NCBI RefSeq assembly: GCF_001638985.1
Contig: NW_017265158.1
Location: 372,001 to 436,000 of the forward strand
Reading direction: 5' to 3'
Source of the DNA: Phycomyces blakesleeanus NRRL 1555(-)
Taxonomy: Eukaryota > Mucoromycota > Mucoromycetes > Mucorales > Phycomycetaceae
DNA length: 64,000 bases
Position 1 is the stretch's first letter, and every line of letters starts with the position of its first letter. Shown in pieces: positions 1 through 11,302 of the stretch. The notes under the pieces were generated by a model. The model had not been told where the DNA came from. It saw nothing but the letters and a program-made list of their open reading frames with translations, and did not search any database. The translations under genes were made by a program, and so were the position numbers.

Positions 1-2137
1 TGAAGTTGAAGTCTAACATTGTTTCTGTTTTTGCTTCTGAATGAAAACTTTACAAACAAAAAATTGAAGAACAATGCTGAGTCAAGTGGATTATTGGTTG
101 TCCTAATAGACATAGTTCTGCTGTTAATATCACCAAGAAGAAGCATATACTCTTCTCTCAGATATACTCCTGTCATAAAGATAGAAGCTATGAACCTGAA
201 AACAGAGAAAAGCATCCAATTCAATGTAAATTGAAGAAAGTTAGCTGTGAGGCAACTCTCACTATTATTTGTTATGCTGACAAGTCTCATGTTTACGTGT
301 TTGATTTTATTGCCAACCACATCAACCATATTCCTGAGGATATTAAAACCGATCTTGGACTTTTTCCTTTAACTCGAGGTTGTGTTGATGATATTGTTAC
401 CCATTTGACAGCCAGTCCAGGCTCATCAGCTAGAAAAATCAGACTTGAGATTCTTCGCAACATTGACCAGCAAGATTATTCTCTCAATGGACGTAAAATC
501 AACTACTTTGATATTTACAACAAAATACTTGCAGTAAGTTTTACATTGCAATTATTCTTTAACTTCTGAATATTAACAGTTGTTTTGATGTATCTGAACT
601 TTAGATCAACCAAACAATCTTTCGTTTGCACGAGGACGACTTTAAGTCTATGAAGATGTGGTTTACCAAAAAACTTTCTCCCAAAGGTTTTATTATCTTT
701 GAAGATAACCTGCAGACATATTCGAACAATGAGAGCCTGTATGCATGTGAATTTACCTCGCCTTTCCAGCAAAGCAAGATAAAAGCTGCAGCAACATTCT
801 GTATGGATGCCACCTACAGTATCACTCAAAGATCAGATGACATTCTTTATACTATTGTCATTCGTAATGAAGAACTTGATCGTGGTTTCCCCTGTGCATA
901 CATGCTGACCAATGACCATTCCTTGGGTCCAATTGTTCAATGGTTGAAGCACTTGAAAGACAATCAGTTGGTTGTAAACCCCTGGCAGTTTACTATTGAC
1001 TGTAGTGATGCTGAGACAAATGCACTCATGACAATCTTCCCTGGATGCCAGATCCAATACTGTCTTTTTCACGTCAGTCAAGCATGGTATAGACGATTAA
1101 ACCTGAAAGTCAAGACAGGAAATACTGCTGCCCAAAACCGTTTGGTTCGAGGAGAAATGATGGCTTTTCTTAAGCATATTATATATGAAGAGCATATAGT
1201 TGTATTTCTTGACAAGATTGCCAACTTCATTGGAAGATATCAGCAAAGTCAACCTGATTTTGTCCAATACTTTGAGACCAACTGGTGTACCATGACTAAG
1301 TATTGTGTTTGGAGTAGAGCTTTTCATCAGCTTGAATTCTCTCACATGCTAACAAACAACTACATCAACTCTTGGCACAACCAGCTAAAAACTCATTTTT
1401 TAGGTCACAGTCGCAACAAAAGATTTGATCGACTGATTTTCATACTGACAAATGAAGTAGAGTTCTACTTCAAAGAGGAGAGTATCAGAATCAATATGCA
1501 CAGTGGCCCAATGACAACTGCCCAAAGACAACAAAGGAAGATAGAGATGTCTGCTGACGCTGTTCCAGCATACATGCATGCTAATATAATTGTTAGCCCA
1601 TCAAAAGCAATGTCTCTGAACACCACTCTTGATGACACTGATGATATTCTTGAAGACGGGTTTTGGTTCATCGACTTGTTTACTGAAGATGGTATTACCT
1701 ATCAAGTTGAAGTTAACAACAATGTTATTCTTTCTTGTACGTGTTATGCTTGGGCTAGGTACATAAAGCCTTGTAAGCATATGTATTTGCTCTGTATCCA
1801 TATGTCAGACTTTGCTTTCTTGTCTATGCTTTCTGCAAATAATGTGCAGTCAATCACAATTTCTGGTAAGCAGTTCATTAATGACAGCACTATGTCAATT
1901 GATGGCACAATGGAGAGCACTGAGTATAGGTATACCATAAAGATATTTAATTATGCAAATAATTGTTTGTTAACAACTAGACATAATGAGCAAGACTTGT
2001 ATCAACTGATACAGTATGCTACAGAAGAGGAAGCAGAGGTTATCAGAGCAGCATATGCTGCTCCCATAAAGGCTTTTCAAGAAATCAAATCTAAATATGA
2101 AGCTCATTTTAGAACTTTAAATACACAACGTCATTAA
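1..2137 (+). pseudogene. MULE transposase (MuDR-type, SWIM finger), 5'-truncated and broken
   Basis: This encodes a Mutator-like DDE transposase that would cut and paste its own element in the nucleus. Exon 1 runs to 533, a 71-nt intron follows (GTAAGT...TTTAG), and exon 2 is 605-2137. Exon 2 shows the MULE core: a first Asp in MDATY (GAT at 806-808), a second in DCSDAE, the CLFHVSQAW segment, then a C-terminal SWIM zinc finger of the form CTC...CKH. Exon 1 carries two in-frame stops that copy 2 lacks: TGA at 42-44 (TGG in copy 2) and TGA at 78-80 (TGC in copy 2). Exon 2 is fully open for 511 codons and keeps its catalytic Asp, so decay is confined to the N-terminal part. The start codon lies left of the window. 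Confidence 0.88.
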
Positions 2138-2339
2138 TAACAAAAAAAATCTGCTTTATTTACAATTGTTTATACAATATATACTTATTCCTATCACCTT
2201 CTTAATATTGTATATTTGGAAATATATGTAAATATAAATTTAAGCTGTATTCTTGACTATCTTAATGTGTTATTATTTTGATTCTATATCTCTGCATTTT
2301 TTTAAGAAAATGCAAAAGGTACAAGAAATAAAAATATTC
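1..2339 (+). mobile_element. MULE transposon copy 1, right-hand part
   Basis: The window opens inside a Mutator-like element whose second copy lies at 30189-32854. The two are nearly identical over the transposase, intron and 3' flank. The right end is placed at 2339 because the sequence TGCAAAAGGTAC near 2311-2322 belongs to the terminal inverted repeat that is fully visible on both sides of copy 2. Relative to copy 2 this copy has lost about 50 bp between two TGCAAA repeats just inside the right terminus, which shortens its TIR. The left end is outside the window. Confidence 0.85.
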
Positions 2340-2348
2340 TTATAAGTG

Positions 2349-2720
2349 CCAGAAGAGAAAAACCAGATTGAGACTTGACAAGCATTGAAAGAATATTGTT
2401 CATGATTTGGGTTGGTCTTCCTTTTACTATAACAAAGTCAAAAGGTTAAATGCACTGGGGATCAAGAAGTATACATAAAATCAAAGAGAGGATAAAAGAT
2501 ACTTTTTATTAGTATGAATTGAATTGTCTTATATAGTTTTCTAAACTAATACTGCAGATAATGCGCAGTAGCTATTATATTATATTTAAATAAAAGAAGA
2601 GTCATTATACTGCAGTTAACCATCTTCAAATTTTACAGTTCATCAAAATAATGTCCAACATCAGGAACAACTTTGGTAAAATAAAATTAAACAAATCTCA
2701 CCGTCAAGTGAGTTAGGAAT
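2349..2720. other. Gap between MULE copy 1 and tRNA-Ala; no gene seen
   Basis: This is AT-rich sequence without a convincing reading frame. The 9 bases after the MULE end (2340-2348) should be the right target duplication, but the left partner is outside the window. Runs of A at about 2680-2690 would read as T runs on the minus strand and could serve as the polymerase III terminator of the tRNA gene. Confidence 0.5.
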
Positions 2721-2793
2721 TGGAGAAGCTGGGCGTCGATCCCAGTGCCTCTCGCATGCTAAGCGAGCGCTCTACCATTTGAGCTACATCCCC
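2721..2793 (-). tRNA. tRNA-Ala (anticodon AGC)
   Basis: This is a 73-nt cloverleaf on the minus strand. It begins GGGGATG, has a D-arm with A-box-like TAGCTCAAATGG, an anticodon loop CTTAGCATG giving AGC (read as IGC), and a T-arm with perfect CTGGG/CCCAG stems around ATCGACG. The discriminator base is A. The acceptor stem pairs G3 with U70, the classic alanine identity element. One acceptor pair (position 6:67) is U:U rather than the usual U:A, a mild defect. No intron is present. It is the only RNA gene recognised in the window and stands between two transposons. Confidence 0.95.
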
Positions 2794-2875
2794 TTTTTAC
2801 GTATTTTAGAGTAATTTATGCAAACACATCCAATATAATTATATCGTAATTTGGGATATTTTCCTAAGACGTTTA

Positions 2876-2891
2876 CACTGGAAAAATGACC
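2876..2891 (+). repeat. E1 left terminal inverted repeat
   Basis: CACTGGAAAAATGACC, preceded by TTA. The same 16 bases occur in inverse orientation at the right end of E2 (22795-22810). Confidence 0.8.
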
Positions 2892-3649
2892 TAACATACG
2901 TATATGTAAAGGCATAGTTACTCAGGTGTCAAGACGGGGTTTAACATTGAGTACAGATAAATATCACCATGTAACAAGTTCGTCTTAGCACCATGTGCCA
3001 TGACCAGCTATACACATGTGTGAGGTCAAATAAAAATGACGGGGATATAGTTCTTTAGCACTTTCGATGTGTTGATCTGACTTGGGATATTGAAAAGAGT
3101 TTTTTGAAACCAAAATTTTATTTTTATATGTTTTATATGGAGTTTTAAAGGTGGATAATATATTTATTTTTGATCTTGGCACAGTAGTATAGTTCAACAT
3201 TACACCTCTTCATTATCTTTTATATCCAATTAAATTCAATACTTGAGCAATTCTTTGGATTCTGAACCATAGTATAGTTCAATTGTTTTTATTTTAATTT
3301 CAGAAATTGTTTTATTGGTAAAAGTTTATAATAGTATTTATTTGGAAAGAACAGAATGTTTTTAGAACTATAACAATCTTATAGTATTGATTTATTGAAT
3401 ATCCGTTATTGCTTCTACTGGTCTGCTTGATACTGTTTGAATAAAATAATTATCTACAGAAAAGAAATATCTGAAAATATAAAAAGAAAGCAGACTGTTT
3501 ATTGAAATACAACAGTCTTTAAGAAGCATAGACAAATTATTAGCTATGTGTACTAGGTACTACATTTAATGTAGTATGCTTTTACATTTTGTATACACTT
3601 TTATACTTATATTGTAAATATTGGAAAAGAGTGAGCAAAAAATAGATTT

Positions 3650-4441
3650 TGATATTGATAATCCATGACATTCCTTATGATATCTTTCACTATAAAAATA
3701 ACGAAAAACATTAATTTTTGTGAATAAAATAAAATAATAAATAATTTACATACCAGTCATAAGAATATATATTAACAGAGATAGATTGTCTTTGTAAACA
3801 CTTGATAGAACTCTAGTAAAAAAATAATAATATTTTATGTTAACACATTATAGTATTAATATAACTAAAATAAAAAATAAAGTAGTGATCCTTACTATGT
3901 AATGTCATTTTCAGCTGTATAATGTAAGGGAAATCAAAGACAGGATTAATAGTGTTCATTTATAATAAGACTTCATTTTAGTAAGATACATGTCAAAATA
4001 ATATATATATATATACTACCTTGATATTTTTAACCAAATTCATCTGTAGCAGTTATTCTTGATGATCAAATCTGTAATAAAAAAAACAAGTCAGAAGTAT
4101 TTTTATAGATGTCAATTTCGCAAAATATAATATTGACCTTTGTTAATCTGGACAGCAATTGTGAAATGAATGCATTTAAATGAGAGCAAACAAGTATCTA
4201 TTATGATAAAAAAAGAATGTATTAATTTTTATTGTTTATAAAAAAGTATTTAATAAAGAAGTATGTTACCAAAAAAGGCCACTAATATAATAATGACAAA
4301 CGTTGGAAAAGAGGAAAGAAGCAAAAAAGAAGAAAGAAAAAGACGTAAATTTTTTTTCCGCGTTTGAAACAAAATACCGAAAAGCTTATCCAATAAACAA
4401 TAGCAAAAAAAAACTAAAAAGAGGTGATCAATTGAGGCCAA
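3650..4441 (-). other. E1 subterminal region with a possible third, minus-strand reading frame
   Basis: This AT-rich stretch lies between the left TIR and the accessory gene. Several short segments are conserved with the equivalent part of E2. One is a minus-strand segment ending FPTFVIIILVAFFG before a GT donor near 4267 (E2: FPTFIIFTCFSG before GT near 17551). Another encodes FTIAVQINK near 4140-4175 (E2: FTIVIRISK). A hydrophobic N-terminus would fit a spliced small gene divergent from the accessory gene. The alternative is conserved non-coding subterminal DNA bound by transposase. No start-to-stop model closes, so it is not called a gene. Confidence 0.25.
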
Positions 4442-5717
4442 AAATGTATCAAGGCCAATTTGTATCTCAGTGTTTCAAGAAGTTGTCTTTGAAGTGTTTC
4501 TGAAGCATCACTACCACCTATAAATACTTAATATTTCTACTTGCAATTCAATGTCACTCACTCTTGATTATATCATCTCAACAAATCTACATTGCGAATT
4601 TACTGTAATTTACGTAACAAAATAGATGGATTGTCTTTTACAAAAGAGAATAAAAAAGAAAAAGAACTAATATTAACAATTGAAAATATTATAATATATT
4701 ACAGATAATGCCTACTCCCAACCGCAGACTCACTCCTTCTCTTGCTAGCACTGATGTCCAGTTACTACAAGCTTTGAATGCGATGAAAGAAGAGATGAAG
4801 GCCATGAAGAATAAGATCACATTGATGGATACAAGAATCGGTGTAGTAATCACCGGTAACGCAACTGCCATTAATGGCATTGATGCCTTGTCTGCCCTCC
4901 CAGAATCTGTGCATGTGCCCACTAGTGTTGCATCTACTTCTGCTACCCTTCCCACCACCAAATCAAGTGATACTAATGCTGTATTTGTAAGTATAAAGAT
5001 ATAAAAGACACTTGCCAATCTTGTTGCTAATTAAAATATAATAGGGATACATTCATGATTATATGTGGAACCCAAAGCTAAAATCAAGAGACCAGGCAGA
5101 AATCCAAGTGAACGCCATAAAACCAAAGTGGGCAGTTGATGTTCGTTTTGATCGCTCTCCAAATAGAGAGTTAGTCAAACAACTCTTGTATTACTTGGAA
5201 AAGAAGTTTGCTGGCACTGATATGAGGATACACGACTTTTGTAAGTGTATATACACAAACTTCTGTAGTAGACGTCGCCAGCAAAGGGAACTTCCAGAAA
5301 CAAGACGAGCCTTGAATACTAATTCAAGAAGATCTGGCTGTGAAACTGATGTAAACTATATTTTCAATTTATGCTAAATAATAACAATTAGAATATTAAT
5401 TGTATTGTCTTTTTCCTTTAGAACTACACTCGCCGTTGCCTTGCTTATGATGCTTACAAGGCTGACATTGATCTCAACATGGGTCAAAACTGCTCTGGAC
5501 TGATCCAAAAGTCAGTCATGTCTGAAGGCGAATCAGACGATGATATGTCCCCCTCTCAGCCAAGAAATGAGATTCGTGTTGCTCGCCCAAGTTGGAGAAG
5601 TGACGAGGTAAAACCTAACAGTTTTCTTTTTTGAATGATGCCAGGCTGAATGTTAATATATGTTTATAACTTAGCTTAACAAATTCATTATGGAGGTTGA
5701 CTCGTTTGTTGTTAAGC

Positions 5718-6260
5718 TGTGGTATTTCAGGTACGAAACAATAGAAAAATAAAATATTTGATAATAGAGATGTATAGAAATACTTTGAGACTGTATATCA
5801 GTTTTTTTTATTCATAAATAAAAAGTGTCCCTTTTTATAAGAAAACACAATCTGCTCTTGTCATTACGTCTTAGTTTCTTAAGGCTTTCTTCCTTTACTA
5901 TATTTGGTTATTAGAGTGTATTTACTGCTTAACTAGTGTCGGTGTTACAATTATGACATCAAGTCATAAATCGTACTTCTTTAGCTCTTAGCTATTCTTT
6001 TCTCTTTTATACTAGAGCTTTAGGACTTCCTACTAAATTAGCTCCATATCGATCTGACACAGTTTACCCGGCAGTATGATATAATTATCTTAACAATCTT
6101 TAAGATATTATCTACAGTACTAACTGTAATACTTATTGGGCTGATTACTTAATCGTTTATATATATTTTATACTGACAAGATGATAGCTACTATGCTATC
6201 CCAATATGAATATGTTCTTATATGTGATAAATCCAACATCCGAGTGTCTGGATTACCACA
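5718..6260 (-). repeat. 3' LTR of the chromovirus
   Basis: 543 bp with TGTGGT/ACCACA ends. A near-identical copy lies at 11303-11845, and a third copy in three pieces lies between 25216 and 32887. Confidence 0.95.
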
Positions 6261-6378
6261 TTATCCCCACCCAGGTATTAATTAAATACCGTTCAAGTAC
6301 TCTATGCAATTCTTCTGATCAGCTTGTTCTTTTTTTTTTATTTTAAACGAGTACTGTGGTGCTCAAATAACTCTTTAT

Positions 6379-7656
6379 TTAGACCTTACTGCGTTTCTTC
6401 TTTTGATAAGCTGTCTTTGCATAATTCTTCCTTTTAGTACCTGAATTTTCTTTAGGTGCGGAATATGCAACTTTCATATCCTTTAATAATTTCTTATTGG
6501 CCTTATTGATGTCTTTGATACCTTCTGGAGCTTCACCAATTCTTTGCCAGTATTCCTTTATGAACTTAGGATTGGTAAAATGATCCTCTGGCTCCCAGGT
6601 ATTGTGAGACTCATCATAATCCAACTATTTGCATCTATACAAATAATTGTTCTGGTCATCTTTTATGTGCCCAATAATTGCTTCGACTTCAAAAAAGTCA
6701 TTCTTTTGCTCTAATACCTTGTCAGAAACTTTTTTCAATAAAGAAGGAGGATAATTCCTTGGTTCTAAAAATCCCTTTTCATTTTTCAATACATAAGTAT
6801 TGGCAGCAGTCTTTCTAACAACAGTGTAGAATCCCTTATACTTCGGATCTAATTTATTCTGTTTTTCTGTCACCAAAATCATTACCGTGGTTCCTGGAAC
6901 CAGATCTATCATTTTGTGACTTCCATCAAAGCGTTCCTTTTGCTTTTCTGTGACATGCTTTACGTGTTCAAACACGGCAGAGTAGACTATCTCAGTCATT
7001 CTTTTAATTTTTTCTTGCAACTCTTTCTGAATCTGTTCAGCAGTTGCACTATCCTTTTCTTTACTAAAATCAACAAAGTCATTTGGATTCCTTCCAAACA
7101 TTAACGAGAATGGCGTACTCTTAGTCCTAGCATTATACTTGCTATTCAAAAACAACTGCGCAGATGGCACCTTCTGATCCCAATCAGCGACATTACCAAC
7201 TATTTGTTTTTTAATGGTGTTCACTGCCGACTGGACAGCTCTTTCACTTGCACCATTAGCTCTAGGGTGGTACTGCGAAATCAACGCATGTTCAAAACCA
7301 ACATTCTCTTTTATACATGTCATCAGCGAGTTCACAAACTCCCGTCCACAATCACTCTGCAACTTTCTCATCGGACCCCATGCACTAATGACGTCCAGTA
7401 CTTGTAATGCAATCGTAGCTGCCCTTTTATCAGTTATGGCACGCAATACATAAAATTTGCTTGCGATGTCTATCATCACTAACAAGTACTCATTTCCTCT
7501 AGTCGACGTTGTAAATGGCCCAGCCAGATCTATTCCCCAACTGTCACCAGGAAGTGTTGCAGTCACAGGTCTTAAAGGATTATAACCTTTTCTTGTGATA
7601 TTATGACGTTGACACTGTATACACGATTGTATAAGATCATTTGCTTGACTCTTCAA
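6379..7656 (-). pseudogene. Chromovirus integrase and C-terminal chromodomain (polyprotein 3' part)
   Basis: This is the downstream part of the polyprotein, in the same frame as gag-RT and separated from it only by a TAA at 7672-7674. Residues QSCIQCQRH supply the Cys pair of the integrase zinc finger. The core follows with Asp in GIDLAGPF, Asp in QSDCGREF and Glu in YHPRANGASERAVQ, giving DDE. A GPF/Y-like SH3 segment follows. The chromodomain (YDESHNTWEPEDHF) is cut off by a TAG at 6625-6627, exactly where chromodomains carry a conserved Trp, so TGG to TAG is likely. Chromodomains guide chromovirus integration to chromatin. The last 81 codons (6624-6379) end in a Lys/Arg-rich tail. Confidence 0.88.
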
Positions 7657-7674
7657 GCTGGTCCAATAGATACC

Positions 7675-10600
7675 TTATCTCTTTAAGGCATGCAGTATAG
7701 CTTCTACACCAAAATGACCTTTCAAATATTCTTCAACTAATAACTTATTCCTTTCATTTTTTGTGGGAGGAGTAAAGTACTCACCACTCAAGATGTCTGG
7801 TAGCGGTTCCATAGTGACAGCACTATTTCTCATGATGGATCTAACCACACTATCCCCACCCAGTTCATTTGATAATGTTTCAGTCTCTTCAGACAAACGT
7901 GACAACGCATCAGGAAGCACATTCGAAACACCAGGCAAATGAACGATCTTAAAGTCATACTGTAAAATCGTGTCCATCCATGCGATCATCATCAGATTCG
8001 CAACACGTTGAGTGTGAAGATATGTCAATGCCTTGTGATCCATGTACAAGGTAAAGTGAGAACCATAGACATACTTGTGAAAACGCTTGAGTGCAAATAC
8101 TAACGCTAGTAATTCTCTTTTGGTCGCAGAATACTTTCTTTCACTTTGGGATAAGCTCTTAGCCACGAAAGAAATATATTTTTTCTTGCCATCCTTGACT
8201 TGATACAACACTGCACCAATACCAGTAAGAGATGCATCACAGCTGATACTAAAAGGAGAGTTCATATCTGGGTACGACAACACCAGATCACTCAAAAGTG
8301 CTTTTTTCAAGTTATTAAATGCAGTTTGATGCTTATCTGTCCATAAATGGGTAATCGACTTTTCATTTCTCAATGAATCTAGTGGCGACATAATGGAAGA
8401 TACATTCGGAATCAACGTTCTAAAATAGTTGATCAACCCACAATAACTTTGGATATCTTTACCCGTCTTTGGTTGAGGAAATTCAAGAACATTAACAAGT
8501 TTTCTGCGGTCCATTGTAATTCCTTCAGGTGAAATATGAAAACCAAGCAAATAAATTTCTTTCTGAAAGAAATAACATTTTTTCGGATTCAACTTCAAAT
8601 TGACCCTTGTTAATCTCTCAATGACTTGCTTCAAGTGTTCCTTGTGTTCCTCGAACGTTTTGCTTGCGCAAACAATGTCATCTACAAAAAACCGTACAAA
8701 AGATAGTCCTTCCAAAGCTATACTCATAGTTCTTTGAAATTGTGAACTGACATGCTTTATACCAAACACTGTACCAATAGGTTTGTACTGTACACCACGC
8801 CATGTGAAACTAAGTTTGTGTGTGTCCTTTGGGTTCAACCTCAAAGAATTAAACGCAGATTTCAAATCCAGAGTGGAATAAATATTCGCACCCTTTAAAT
8901 CTTCAAACAATTCACCGATCAATGGCAAAGGCATATGATCAATTGACTTCAACAGGCAATTAATTAATCTGGGATCATGGCAAACGCGATATCCAGTAAT
9001 TTCTCCTTTACCGTTTGTCTTCTTGACAACAGTCAAAGGCGTATTCCATTGTGTGTTTGCAGACGCTCTTTCAATTATACCATTGTCCAGCCGTTCTTTC
9101 ACCTGTTCATCCACTACACCTTGCATCTTGTAAGGAATGGGATAAGGGCTTCTGAACGCCGTAGCATTTTCTGGGGTGTCCAAACATACAACACTTTCAG
9201 GTATAGTACAAAACGAACCCTTAGGAATATCTTGATTGTCTTTAATGAACGGTCGAATATAATCCATAGCATCCTCAAACTGTTTGGGACCTACAGCCGG
9301 ATTATTTTCCTTTCGTTCATTTTCTCTCTCAATGGATTCAAGAAGATCACTCTTATTGTTGAAGCATCTATTGGCTTCTCTACGTTCCTCACTTGAATCA
9401 GCATCATCATATGATAAAGGTAAACCATAAATACCAATACCAAGAGAAGACATATAATCAGTACCAATACTGAAATCATACTCATGACTATTAGTTAAAT
9501 TCATCACTTCAAACTCGCGTTGAATAGTCTTACTATTGCAAGTTACACTGATCACACAAGTACCAATTCTTTTAATCTGGGTATTGCTATCAGCCAAACG
9601 AATAAAATACTTATGAACATTGTTTTTGTTCAACAAATCTTTATTAATGTGATTGATGTAACTAATGGCTATTCCATTCTTCAAGCAAAAATTCTTGTCC
9701 ACCGAACTGAACGTGACCCCACAGTCCAACAAGGAGATGGTTCTAATAGAATTATTTGCCAAAATAGGAAAGGTAATATTAGTGCTCATATTCTTAAAAT
9801 CTCTTTTAATAACCATGTCTTTAAGATTGTACTTACAATCTAATGCCATCTTGGCCAGAGCACTAGTGTTGTCTTGGTACTCTGACCAAGACAACGAGGG
9901 ACTCCCCTCAACCACAGTGGAAGCTCTTGCTGGTCTACCAGCAGAGGAGCGGACTGCCATCCTTGACACCTTTGTCAAGTACTTCTCCCATTCCGGACAG
10001 GAGTGTCCCTTAACCCAGGGAGCCTTGCATGAGAAACAGATGCCATCCTTCATCGCCTTCTTGAAGTCCCATGCCTTCTTGGGAGACTGAGAACCACGCT
10101 CGCAAGAGAAAGATTTTTTCTTTCCCTTGTGGGAACCAGCAGAGAGAGAGGACGCACCATTGTGAGCAGCAAACGAACTCCAGGAGGACGCGGCAGTACC
10201 ATTGGCAGGATTATGTAACAAAGCAGTGGAGTCACTTGTTGACACACTCACCAACGAGATGATGTCCTCAATCTTTGAGGGCATCTTGGTACCATAGTTG
10301 GCTGACAAAGGAATAAGACAAGCTTCCCAGACTTCCGGACGCAGATTCCACCAGAAGCAGAGAACCAATTGAACACCATCGTCCAACGAGGCCTGGCGGC
10401 GGAACTTTTGGAATTTGGCACCAAAAGAACGAGCAGATTCTCCTTTGCCTTGTTTCATGCACCAGACACGACCCATGTTCAGGAACTTACGGAACGGCAT
10501 GTCATAGTGATCCAGAAGAATACTTTCAACCTTCTTCCAGTTGTAGGCCTTGCCTTTGAGCTTGTCCTCAAACCAAGAACGTTCTTCCTTGTTCAAACAA

Positions 10601-11280
10601 GTGGGCAACAGACGTTCCCAGCAGGAATCCAAGGACAGAGAGTGTGCTTCCAGGACTGTGGTAAACTCCTGGCAGAAGTCATACACCGAATCGAACACAT
10701 CGCGGTTGGCCTTCACCAGAGGACCCTCAGAACGAAGCTGGGGAAAAGGTAGGTTACTGGGAACCAGAGTGCTTCTCTTGTCATGAGGCTTAGACGCAGG
10801 AGCAGTGGAAGCCTTGAGGTCCTTGAGAATTTTCTCAGCCTCAGCAAACAGTACTTGTGCTTCCTTGGCACCCTTGGAAGCAGACTTGGCAGCAGTAGAG
10901 GTGGGATCCCTCTTGGAAACACCCAAGTAGTGGCCTAGAGCGGCGTAGTAGTTGCCCTTCTTAGTGTTGAGGTCCTCCTCAGCAGAAGCCAGCAACATTT
11001 CCACGGTGGCCACAAGGTTGTTGTTAACTCTGACTTCAGAGTTACCCAAATAGATGCGAGGAGAATTGGCACCCTCATAACCAGAACGGCCAGCATCGGA
11101 ACCAGAAGAACCTTCTTCAGAATCAAAGGCACCGTCCTCAGAACACAAGGGAGTCATCATGGTATCACCATTGTGGTCGGCAGAACCAGCAGCAGAAGGA
11201 GGAGGAATGACACCAGAGTTGACACGGGCGGTTTCTTCACCAGAAACAATAGTAGAGTTGACAGCGGATTGTTGAGACAT
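7675..11280 (-). CDS. Chromovirus gag-protease-RT-RNase H polyprotein
   Basis: One open frame of 1201 codons. The Gag part occupies about residues 1-440 and ends in a zinc knuckle (CFSCKAPWVKGHSC, about 415-428). The protease has LLDCG near 518-522, where DSG or DTG is usual, so Cys replaces Ser/Thr. Reverse transcriptase follows with the YSTLDLKSAFNSL and FVDDI motifs, and RNase H with SCDAS, KRELLALVFAL and YMDHKAL. The end (GHFGVEAILHALKR) is the His half of the integrase zinc finger, so the TAA that ends this frame cuts the integrase. The ATG lies only 22 bp from the 5' LTR. Gag DNA (about 9850-11280) is visibly richer in G and C than the RT part, although it is one frame. Confidence 0.93.
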   Translation of the reverse strand: MSQQSAVNSTIVSGEETARVNSGVIPPPSAAGSADHNGDTMMTPLCSEDGAFDSEEGSSGSDAGRSGYEGANSPRIYLGNSEVRVNNNLVATVEMLLASAEEDLNTKKGNYYAALGHYLGVSKRDPTSTAAKSASKGAKEAQVLFAEAEKILKDLKASTAPASKPHDKRSTLVPSNLPFPQLRSEGPLVKANRDVFDSVYDFCQEFTTVLEAHSLSLDSCWERLLPTCLNKEERSWFEDKLKGKAYNWKKVESILLDHYDMPFRKFLNMGRVWCMKQGKGESARSFGAKFQKFRRQASLDDGVQLVLCFWWNLRPEVWEACLIPLSANYGTKMPSKIEDIISLVSVSTSDSTALLHNPANGTAASSWSSFAAHNGASSLSAGSHKGKKKSFSCERGSQSPKKAWDFKKAMKDGICFSCKAPWVKGHSCPEWEKYLTKVSRMAVRSSAGRPARASTVVEGSPSLSWSEYQDNTSALAKMALDCKYNLKDMVIKRDFKNMSTNITFPILANNSIRTISLLDCGVTFSSVDKNFCLKNGIAISYINHINKDLLNKNNVHKYFIRLADSNTQIKRIGTCVISVTCNSKTIQREFEVMNLTNSHEYDFSIGTDYMSSLGIGIYGLPLSYDDADSSEERREANRCFNNKSDLLESIERENERKENNPAVGPKQFEDAMDYIRPFIKDNQDIPKGSFCTIPESVVCLDTPENATAFRSPYPIPYKMQGVVDEQVKERLDNGIIERASANTQWNTPLTVVKKTNGKGEITGYRVCHDPRLINCLLKSIDHMPLPLIGELFEDLKGANIYSTLDLKSAFNSLRLNPKDTHKLSFTWRGVQYKPIGTVFGIKHVSSQFQRTMSIALEGLSFVRFFVDDIVCASKTFEEHKEHLKQVIERLTRVNLKLNPKKCYFFQKEIYLLGFHISPEGITMDRRKLVNVLEFPQPKTGKDIQSYCGLINYFRTLIPNVSSIMSPLDSLRNEKSITHLWTDKHQTAFNNLKKALLSDLVLSYPDMNSPFSISCDASLTGIGAVLYQVKDGKKKYISFVAKSLSQSERKYSATKRELLALVFALKRFHKYVYGSHFTLYMDHKALTYLHTQRVANLMMIAWMDTILQYDFKIVHLPGVSNVLPDALSRLSEETETLSNELGGDSVVRSIMRNSAVTMEPLPDILSGEYFTPPTKNERNKLLVEEYLKGHFGVEAILHALKR

Positions 11281-11302
11281 TTCGAGAATTCAAAGTAAAA
11301 AA

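Noticed and set aside
8977..10752. Several plus-strand frames of 100-140 codons
   Set aside because: They lie opposite the continuous 1201-codon chromovirus frame, which has clear RT and RNase H motifs. They are antisense shadows.
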